A stretch of 64,000 bases of DNA from JBEVOS01 sp044226655 (GTDB lineage Bacteria; Pseudomonadota; Alphaproteobacteria; Caulobacterales; Aquidulcibacteraceae). The translations under genes and the position numbers were made by a program. The DNA is taken from NCBI GenBank assembly GCA_044226655.1, contig JBGAGO010000001.1, forward strand, positions 496,001 through 560,000, in the 5' to 3' direction. This document shows positions 58,085 to 64,000 of the stretch, one piece after another. A model generated the notes under the pieces. It was not told the DNA's origin and did not search any database. It was given only the letters and a program-made list of their open reading frames with translations. Within the stretch, counting starts at the first letter, position 1, and every line of letters begins with the position of its first letter.

Positions 58085-58555
58085 TCAATCCCGATGGTAG
58101 GGAGTGTTCCCCAAAATGGTCACAGCGCGGTAAATTTGCTCGGCGAGCATGGCGCGCACGAGCTGATGCGGCCAGGTCTGGCGGCCGAAAGCGAGCTTGT
58201 CGCCGGCCTGATCCTTAAGCGTTTGTGACGCGCCATCGGCGCCGCCGATCCAGAAGCTCGCGCAGGCTTCGCCGGCATCGCGCCAGGCCGCCAGCTTTTG
58301 CGCCAGCTCGCGCGAGCTCCAATCCTTGCCGCGCTCGTCGAGCAGGATGGTCTTTGAATCGTCCGGCGTCGCGCGCAGCACGGCAGCGCCTTCCGCGCGC
58401 ATATCGCCGGGCGGGCGGCCCTGGACCTCGATGAGATCAATCGCCTGAAAGCCGAGCGTGCGGCCCATACCCTGCGCGCGCGTGATGTAATCGCGCGCCA
58501 AATCCTCTTCGGCGCCGGCGCCTTTGCGGCCAGCGGCAATGATCAGAATCCGCAC
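58085..58555 (-). CDS. rlmH: 23S rRNA pseudouridine(1915)-N(3) methyltransferase
   Basis: A 156-residue SPOUT protein (RILIIAAGRKGAGAEEDLAR, ILLDERGKDWSSRELAQKL, FWIGGADGAS, then LVRAMLAEQIYRAVTILGN and the terminal YHRD). It methylates pseudouridine 1915 of helix 69. It starts at GTG (58555), three bases after the rsfS stop, and its last residues are the standard HRD end. Confidence 0.96.
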   Translation of the reverse strand: MRILIIAAGRKGAGAEEDLARDYITRAQGMGRTLGFQAIDLIEVQGRPPGDMRAEGAAVLRATPDDSKTILLDERGKDWSSRELAQKLAAWRDAGEACASFWIGGADGASQTLKDQAGDKLAFGRQTWPHQLVRAMLAEQIYRAVTILGNTPYHRD

Positions 58556-58558
58556 GCG

Positions 58559-58879
58559 TCAGGAGGCGAGCGCGGCCGCCGGCGTCCAGATGCGCTCGAT
58601 ATTGTAGAAGGATCGCACGTCCGGCCGGAACAGGTGCACGACCACGTCGCCCGCATCGAGCAGGACCCAATCGCACGTCGCCATGCCTTCGACCTTCACG
58701 CCTTCGGCGCCGGCGTCTTTCAGCTTGCGCATGAGGTGATCGGCCAAAGCGCCGACATGACGCGCCGAGCGGCCTGTCGCGACGATGATCGCATCGGCGA
58801 TGGAGGATTTGCCGCGGACGTCCAGCGTGACGATGTCTTCCGCTTTATCGTCTTCGAGCGATTGCGTGATAAGCCGCAC
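58559..58879 (-). CDS. rsfS: Ribosomal silencing factor
   Basis: A 106-residue protein with the RsfS signature (LEDDKAEDIVTLDVRGKSSI, RSARHVGALADHLMRKLKDA, CDWVLLDAGDVVVHLF). It binds ribosomal protein L14 and blocks subunit joining in slow growth. It starts at a GTG; no ATG lies upstream before a stop codon in frame. It is the neighbour of rlmH as in most proteobacteria. Confidence 0.94.
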   Translation of the reverse strand: MRLITQSLEDDKAEDIVTLDVRGKSSIADAIIVATGRSARHVGALADHLMRKLKDAGAEGVKVEGMATCDWVLLDAGDVVVHLFRPDVRSFYNIERIWTPAAALAS

Positions 58880-59017
58880 GGCGTCATCCGCGTCGAGACC
58901 AACGCCGACATTGTGCGCCGCCGGCTTGCGACTGAGTTCTGGCGACAGGTCCTGGGTTCCTTCTGCGGCCCCTTACCCAGCAAACGTAGCATCGCCGCCG
59001 CGGTTTCGCTACGGGCA

Positions 59018-59806
59018 TCAATCGCCTGTGAAGCGAGCTTTCCGCTTTTCAAGGAATGCCGCCACGCCTTCCGCTGCGTCCTGTGTCCCCGTTGCAAGCA
59101 GGAATTGATCGCGGTCGGCGAACGCCGAAACCGGGTGCAAAGCGGCCGAGGCGGCGTTCACGGCTTCCTTGGTGATGCGCACCGCAAGTGGCGGAAGCGC
59201 CGCGAGTTTTTCCGCCCAGATCAGCGCCTCGGCCTCCGCGCCGCCCGTGGGCGAAAGCGCGTCTACGAGGCCCCATTCGCGCGCTTCCTCGGCGCTTACG
59301 GCTTCGCCGAACAAAGCCAGTTTCTTGGTGCGCGCCGGGCCGATCAGCGCCGTCAGCCGGGGCAGCGCGCCCCAACTCATATTCATGCCGAGCGGTATTT
59401 CAGGCAGGCGGAAGCTGGCGCCCGCGCCCGCGATTCGGAAATCGCAGGCCGCCGCCAGCGCGACCCCGCCGCCGATGCAGAAGCCTTCGATGGCGACGAT
59501 GGTGACCTGCTCCAGCGCTTCCCAGGCTTTGCAGAGCCGCGGGCCGATGGTCACGTCGCTGCGCCGCTCCAGGAGCGTGCGCTTGGCGCGTGCGGCGCGC
59601 GCTGGATCCTTCAGATCGGCGCCGGCGCTGAAATAGTCGCGGCCGCCGCTGAGCACCACGACATGAATATCTGTGCGCTTGGCGAAACCGTGCGCGACAT
59701 CGATCAGCTCCGTCATCAGCGCGTTGGAGAGCGCGTTGCGCGCCTCGGGGCGGTTGAGCCGCACGATGGCGACGGCGCCGGCTTCTTCGAGGAGGAGATG
59801 GCTCAT
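59018..59806 (-). CDS. Enoyl-CoA hydratase/isomerase family protein
   Basis: A 262-residue crotonase (VAIVRLNRPEARNALSNAL, YFSAGADLKDPA, then EGFCIGGGVALAAACDFRI). The AGADLK and IGGG oxyanion loops are clear; Glu of the second loop falls in the RLPEIPLGMN segment. Reaction on a CoA ester, substrate unknown. It is inserted between nadD and rsfS, which are adjacent in most alphaproteobacteria, and its ATG overlaps the nadD stop (ATGA). Confidence 0.9.
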   Translation of the reverse strand: MSHLLLEEAGAVAIVRLNRPEARNALSNALMTELIDVAHGFAKRTDIHVVVLSGGRDYFSAGADLKDPARAARAKRTLLERRSDVTIGPRLCKAWEALEQVTIVAIEGFCIGGGVALAAACDFRIAGAGASFRLPEIPLGMNMSWGALPRLTALIGPARTKKLALFGEAVSAEEAREWGLVDALSPTGGAEAEALIWAEKLAALPPLAVRITKEAVNAASAALHPVSAFADRDQFLLATGTQDAAEGVAAFLEKRKARFTGD

Positions 59807-60384
59807 CGCGCGCGCTCCCGGATCGCGGTGGAGGATTGGGCGTGCAGCGGCGCGTTGAGGAATACCCAGGCCGGCGCGTCGGCGATGGCGCGCGCTTGGC
59901 TCTGCTGTTTGCGCGCGGCGGCGAACACTTGCGCAGGCTGGGCCGCACGCGCGCGCGCGCCGGCGCCGGGCCGCGCGATGATCGCCACCGGCACGGCCTT
60001 CATCACTTCGCGCCAGCGCCGCCAATGGCGAAAGCTCTGCAACGAATCGCCGCCCACGATCAGCACGAAGTGCGTGTTTGGAAACCAGCGCTGCAGCGCG
60101 CGCACGGTTTGATAGGTGTAGCGGAAGCCGTGCGCGGCTTCGAACGCGGTCACGCGCATGCGCGGTCCGCGCGCACGCGTCTTGGCGCTGGCGATGCGCG
60201 CCTCAAGCGGGCTGCTCGTTTTCTTGAGCGGATTTTGCGGCGTGACCATCCACCAGACCTGATCGAGCCCCAAGCGCTTCAGCGCCGTCTCCGCCACATG
60301 CGCATGGCCTTCATGCGCCGGATCGAACGAACCGCCGAACAGACCGATGCGCTGATGAGGATAGGCGGGAGGGATGCCGCGCAT
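59803..60384 (-). CDS. nadD: Nicotinate-nucleotide adenylyltransferase
   Basis: A 193-residue nucleotidyltransferase with the HxGH-type motif (RIGLFGGSFDPAHEGHAH, His24 and His27), LDQVWWMVTPQNPLKK and the late SSTAIRERAR. It makes deamido-NAD from nicotinate mononucleotide. The start at 60384 shares one base with the proA stop (TAATG), so both are coupled. Two NAD-related genes (this and the NadR-like kinase with pnuC) are in the window. Confidence 0.95.
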   Translation of the reverse strand: MRGIPPAYPHQRIGLFGGSFDPAHEGHAHVAETALKRLGLDQVWWMVTPQNPLKKTSSPLEARIASAKTRARGPRMRVTAFEAAHGFRYTYQTVRALQRWFPNTHFVLIVGGDSLQSFRHWRRWREVMKAVPVAIIARPGAGARARAAQPAQVFAAARKQQSQARAIADAPAWVFLNAPLHAQSSTAIRERAR

Positions 60385-61661
60385 TAAGGCCGTGTCTGCC
60401 CGCTTCCACGCACGAGATATTTGAAGGTGGTGAGCTGTTCGGCGCCGACGGGGCCGCGGGCGTGCATGCGGCCGGTGGCGATGCCGATCTCGCCGCCGAA
60501 GCCGAACTCGCCGCCATCGGCGAATTGGGTGGAGGCGTTGTGCAGCACGATGGCGCTGTCGACCTCGCGCAGGAACCGATCCGCCACGGCCTGATCTTCC
60601 GTCACGATGCAATCGGTGTGCGCCGAGCCGTAAGTCGCTATGTGATGCATCGCTTCATCCACGCCGCCGACGATGCGCACGGCGAGGATCGGCGCCAGAT
60701 ATTCGGTTCGCCAATCTTCTTCCGTCGCCGCCGTCATTTCCACGATAGCGCGCGCTTCTTCATCGCCGCGCAATTCGCAACCCTTCTCGACGAGCGCGGC
60801 GGCGATCTTCGGCAGCAGATCGCGCGCGATGGCGCGGTCGATCAGCAAAGTTTCCGTCGCGCCGCACACCGAGACGCGCCGCATCTTGCCGTTGACCACC
60901 AGCGCGATCGCTTCATGCGGCTTGGCGGCCGCGTGCACATAGGTGTGGCAGAGCCCTTCGAGGTGCGCGAACACGGGCACGCGCGCTTCTTCCTGCACGC
61001 GTGCGACCAGCGATTTGCCGCCGCGCGGCACGATCACATCGAGCGCGCCGCCAAGGCCTGCGAGCATCATGCCCACCGCGGCGCGGTCGGTCGTCGGCAC
61101 GATCTGGATCGCATCTTCCGGCAGGCCGGCATCTTTCAAGCCCGCGCGCAGCGCCTGGCCGATCGCGGCGACGCTGTTGGCCGAATCCGAGCCGCCGCGC
61201 AGGATCACCGTGTTGCCCGCGCGCAGGCAGAGTGCGCCAGCGTCGGCCGCGACATTGGGCCGGCTCTCGAAGATCACGCCGATCACGCCGAGCGGCGTGC
61301 GCACGCGCTGGATGTTGAGGCCGTTGGGCCGCGTCCAATCGGCCAGCACCGCGCCGATCGGATCGGGCAGCGCGGCCGTATCCTCCACCGCCTTCGCCAC
61401 CGCCTCCAGGCGTTCGGGATTGAGCGTCAGCCGATCGAGGAAGGCCGGCGCCATGGCCTCAGCCTCGCCGCGCGCGACATCCTTCGCATTGGCCGCCAGA
61501 ATCTCAGCACTCGCGGCGCGCAGATGTTTGGCGATCGCGGTGAGCGCGGCGGTGCGCGTTTCTGGCGCCGCATCGCGCACCAAAGCGGCGGCGGCGCGCG
61601 CGCGCGCGCCCATGTCGAGCATCTGGGCTTCGAGCGACAGCGTGGGGGCGGGCGCGTTCAT
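60384..61661 (-). CDS. proA: Glutamate-5-semialdehyde dehydrogenase
   Basis: A 425-residue protein of standard length. It shows the NADPH-binding part (PLGVIGVIFESRPNVAAD), the catalytic Cys in VSVCGATETLLID and the GFGGEIGIATGRMHARGP segment. It reduces glutamyl phosphate in proline biosynthesis. It heads the minus-strand chain within the window; proB, the usual partner, is not upstream here, since the next gene is divergent. Confidence 0.97.
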   Translation of the reverse strand: MNAPAPTLSLEAQMLDMGARARAAAALVRDAAPETRTAALTAIAKHLRAASAEILAANAKDVARGEAEAMAPAFLDRLTLNPERLEAVAKAVEDTAALPDPIGAVLADWTRPNGLNIQRVRTPLGVIGVIFESRPNVAADAGALCLRAGNTVILRGGSDSANSVAAIGQALRAGLKDAGLPEDAIQIVPTTDRAAVGMMLAGLGGALDVIVPRGGKSLVARVQEEARVPVFAHLEGLCHTYVHAAAKPHEAIALVVNGKMRRVSVCGATETLLIDRAIARDLLPKIAAALVEKGCELRGDEEARAIVEMTAATEEDWRTEYLAPILAVRIVGGVDEAMHHIATYGSAHTDCIVTEDQAVADRFLREVDSAIVLHNASTQFADGGEFGFGGEIGIATGRMHARGPVGAEQLTTFKYLVRGSGQTRP

Positions 61662-61723
61662 GCGGGTCACTCTACCAAGTCTCGCCGGCGCGCGGTAGGT
61701 TCCGCGCGGATATGGGGTTTGCG

Positions 61724-62344
61724 ATGAATTGGACGCGGCGCGGGGCGTTGGCGATGGGTTTGGCCGCGGCGGCTGCTCCGGCCTTGGCGCAAGCGGGGCC
61801 TGCCTATGCGCAGATGGCGGCCTTTTCGGCTTGGCGCACGCGCGCGCGGCTGCCGCGGCTGCCGTTGAGCGCGACAGTGACGACGGCGTCGGGCGCGAAA
61901 TTGCTGTCGTCCTGGCTGGATGGCCGCCCGACAGTGCTGGCGCTCTGGGCGACATGGTGCGGGCCCTGCTTGCGTGAAAAGCCGGAGCAGGGCGCGCTGG
62001 CGGCGCGGTTGGCGCGCGCCGGCTCGCGCACTCAGATTCTGGCGCTGCAGGCCTATGACGATGCCGGCTTCACCCAAGCGCGCGCGACCTTGGCGCGCTT
62101 GCATGCGGGCAATCTCAACACGGCGCGCGCGTCCGCGCAGGCCGAAACCGGGTTCCGCACTTTCTTCGGCGCGTCCTCGGTCGATCCGCGCCGCATTTCG
62201 CTGCCGTCGCTGGTGCTGGTGAATTCGCAAGGCGCGCCCGTCGGCCGCGCCGTCGGCGCGCTCACCGTCGGCGATAGCGAGCGCTCCTATTGGAGCGATG
62301 AAGCCACGTTCCAATTCTTGATGCGCTTCGGCGCGGAGGCCTGA
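61724..62344 (+). CDS. TlpA-like thioredoxin-fold protein
   Basis: A 206-residue protein with an N-terminal export signal containing a twin arginine (NWTRRGALAMGLAAAAAPA), then a thioredoxin-like domain with the active-site motif ATWCGPCLREKPE and the cis-Pro in SLPSLVLVNS. It would act as a periplasmic thiol-disulfide reductase. A GGGG lies six bases before the ATG at 61724; the ATG at 61712 is an alternative. Divergent from proA. Confidence 0.85.
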   Translation: MNWTRRGALAMGLAAAAAPALAQAGPAYAQMAAFSAWRTRARLPRLPLSATVTTASGAKLLSSWLDGRPTVLALWATWCGPCLREKPEQGALAARLARAGSRTQILALQAYDDAGFTQARATLARLHAGNLNTARASAQAETGFRTFFGASSVDPRRISLPSLVLVNSQGAPVGRAVGALTVGDSERSYWSDEATFQFLMRFGAEA

Positions 62345-62385
62345 CAAGCCCACAGCCCCTTGCTAGACGAAGCGAAGGGGACGGC

Positions 62386-64000
62386 GTGGCTGACATTTTT
62401 GTTTCATATAAGCGCGAAGAACGCGCGCAAGTGGAGCGCCTCGCGACCGCGCTGCGCGGCTTGGGCTTCAGCGTCTGGTTCGATGCGAGCCTGTCGGCCG
62501 GCGAGAATTTTTCCGACGAAATCGATCGCGAAGTGCGCGCGGCGCGCATCGTGCTGGTGTGCTGGTCGCCCGCGGCGGCGATGTCGCAATGGGTGAAGGC
62601 TGAAGCGCAGATCGGTTTTTCCAAGGGCAATCTGATTTCGACGCGCGTGGCGGGGCCGGACGAGTTCGAGCCGCCGGTGCCGTTCAACGCATCGCACACG
62701 GAGGATTTGCGGGCTTGGACGTCCGCGCCGTCGCTGCGCGATACGGCCTGGCGCAGCGTGCTGCGGCGCGCGGGCGAATTGGGCGGCAAGCCCGATGTCG
62801 AAGCTTGGGGCGCGCTCGGCGCCGACGCGCCGCGCGCTGAGATTGAAGCCTGGTTCGCGCGCCATGGCGCGACGAGCCCGCTTGTGCTCGAAGCCGAAAG
62901 CCTGCTGCGTGAACGCGAAGCCGCGGACGCCGCGCGCGCGCAAGCCGAGGCGGCGGCGCGTGAGCGTTTTGCGCGGCTGACGGCGGAACGCGAGGCGGCG
63001 GAGACGGAAGCGCGCGCGGCGGCGGCCGAACAGCGCGCCGCGCGCGCGGAACGGGGCGCACGCGTGTCGCGGCGCACGCTGATGTGGGCTGGCGGCGGCG
63101 TCGGTGTGGCGGCGCTGGGCGGCGCGGCGGTTGGCGGCTATTTCGGGCTGAATGGCGACCAGCCGTTTTTGCGTGCGTACTTTCCGGAAGCACGCATCAC
63201 GGAAGCGGGCGATCGGGCGGGAATCTTGCGGATCACCGCCGACCGCAGACTCAGCTGGCCTTCGGGCGGCGCGCAGGCCCTCAGCTTTAGCCCGTACAGA
63301 GATTTTCTGCTAACGGCTGCGGGCAATGACGCCCGGTTGTGGAATGTCGCGACCGGCGCAGAAGTCGCACGCATGTCGCACCGATCAGAGGTGACGCGCG
63401 CAGTTTTCAGTCCGGATGGCGTCGCCATTGCGACATCTGGACTTGGGTCTGGGCCGCAGATCTGGTCCCGCGACGGCGTACTGCGTCACGCCCTGCAGGG
63501 TCATGCGCTGGGAGGCGTCGCGACGCTACTTGTCTTCAGTCCGGACGCACGACGCATCGCCACGGCGTGCAATTGGACGTCCAGCGAACCGGATCGCACG
63601 CTTCGCATATGGGACGTCGCAACCGGCGCCGCCGTTTCGGTGATTTCAGATCACGAGCGCATTGTAAGAGCGCTTGCTTTCTCGCCGGACGGCGCAAGGA
63701 TCGTAACAGGCTCGGAAGATTCCACTCTACGCATGTTCGATGTCAACGACGGCGCCCTCCGCGCATCGATGCGCGCGGAGGGCATTACCGATTTCGTGGC
63801 GTTTAGTCCTGATGGCGCGACGATCTTCAGCATCGCCTATGGCAAGATGTCGGTATGGGATGCGGGCACTTTCACCTTGCGTGAAACGGTGGACACGGAC
63901 CTCTCTGGTCGAGACACGGCGCTCAGCCCGGACGGCCGCCTTCTTGCCGGCGCCGGTAGCTCCACAGGTGCGCGAAGGGACGGCGCGGAGATTTGGGATT
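62386..64000 (+). CDS. TIR - coiled coil - TM - WD40 protein (3' end outside window)
   Basis: An open frame from GTG 62386 (eight bases after AGCGAAGGGG) to the window end, so it is at least 538 residues. TIR domain at 1-115: IFVSYKREER, VWFDASLSAGENFSDEID, VLVCWSPAAAMSQWVKAEAQ, with Glu73 in the catalytic-Glu position. A helical region, strongly Ala/Glu/Arg coiled coil at about 165-228, then a Gly/Ala-rich membrane helix (232-255), and WD40-type repeats from about 285 (LSFSPYRDFLLTAAGNDARL; AVFSPDGVAIATSG; LAFSPDGARIVTGSEDSTLR), at least five so far. It resembles STAND-like or caspase/TIR-WD40 signalling proteins; the ligand and output are unknown. Confidence 0.85.
   Translation, partial: MADIFVSYKREERAQVERLATALRGLGFSVWFDASLSAGENFSDEIDREVRAARIVLVCWSPAAAMSQWVKAEAQIGFSKGNLISTRVAGPDEFEPPVPFNASHTEDLRAWTSAPSLRDTAWRSVLRRAGELGGKPDVEAWGALGADAPRAEIEAWFARHGATSPLVLEAESLLREREAADAARAQAEAAARERFARLTAEREAAETEARAAAAEQRAARAERGARVSRRTLMWAGGGVGVAALGGAAVGGYFGLNGDQPFLRAYFPEARITEAGDRAGILRITADRRLSWPSGGAQALSFSPYRDFLLTAAGNDARLWNVATGAEVARMSHRSEVTRAVFSPDGVAIATSGLGSGPQIWSRDGVLRHALQGHALGGVATLLVFSPDARRIATACNWTSSEPDRTLRIWDVATGAAVSVISDHERIVRALAFSPDGARIVTGSEDSTLRMFDVNDGALRASMRAEGITDFVAFSPDGATIFSIAYGKMSVWDAGTFTLRETVDTDLSGRDTALSPDGRLLAGAGSSTGARRDGAEIWD

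Noticed and set aside
1..64000. tRNA, rRNA or CRISPR features
   Set aside because: No T-arm/acceptor pattern of a tRNA, no rRNA-like segment and no regularly spaced direct repeats were found while reading the gaps.

Overview
The window is a very GC-rich, tightly packed chromosomal segment from an alphaproteobacterium. The gene content (alpha-type sucCDAB-lpd and atpHAGDC clusters, ChrA, a CtpA/EnvC/RlmH/RsfS/NadD/ProA block), the many leaderless-looking promoters and the dispersed palindromic repeats best fit Caulobacterales or Hyphomonadaceae-like bacteria; that placement is inference. No rRNA, tRNA, CRISPR array, transposase or prophage was recognised, and no gap between genes exceeds 300 bases.

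Layout. 0-7.2 kb: end of an M28 peptidase, a GNAT, a DUF4387/AtuA-like pair bracketed by two 135-bp repeats, a LytTR regulator, and membrane genes ending with chrA. 7.2-28 kb: the TCA block sucC, sucD, sucA, sucB, lpdA, each separated by unrelated genes: two ParDE-like toxin-antitoxin modules and a lipoprotein/M48 protease/lipoprotein operon between sucC and sucD, a GFA protein between sucA and sucB, and a nadR-like kinase with a frameshifted pnuC, a sulfatase and a membrane TIR protein between sucB and lpdA. 28-33.6 kb: GNAT, histone-H1-like protein, xerC, an unknown gene and priA. 33.6-43.3 kb: accessory genes (RidA, a C39-like peptidase pair, ArsR-SRPBCC pair, two divergent TerC genes, histidine kinase, crotonase, MHS transporter). 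43.5-50.5 kb: atpH-atpA-atpG-ohr-atpD-three unknown genes-atpC. 50.5-53.6 kb: lipoprotein, GST, metallophosphoesterase, hydrolase. 53.6-61.7 kb: a minus-strand operon-like chain proA-nadD-crotonase-rsfS-rlmH-envC-ctpA-polysaccharide deacetylase-rppH. 61.7-64 kb: a TlpA-like protein and a large TIR-coiled coil-TM-WD40 protein running off the end.

How it fits together. The core genes follow an order I recall as conserved in alphaproteobacteria (suc genes, lpd, xerC, priA, atp, rppH to proA). What is unusual is how often single genes or small modules have been interposed inside what are normally tight operons. The most noteworthy items are the two TIR proteins, the paired TA modules inside the suc block, the extra genes inside the ATP synthase operon, a PriA lacking three zinc-ligand cysteines, and several families of palindromic intergenic repeats.
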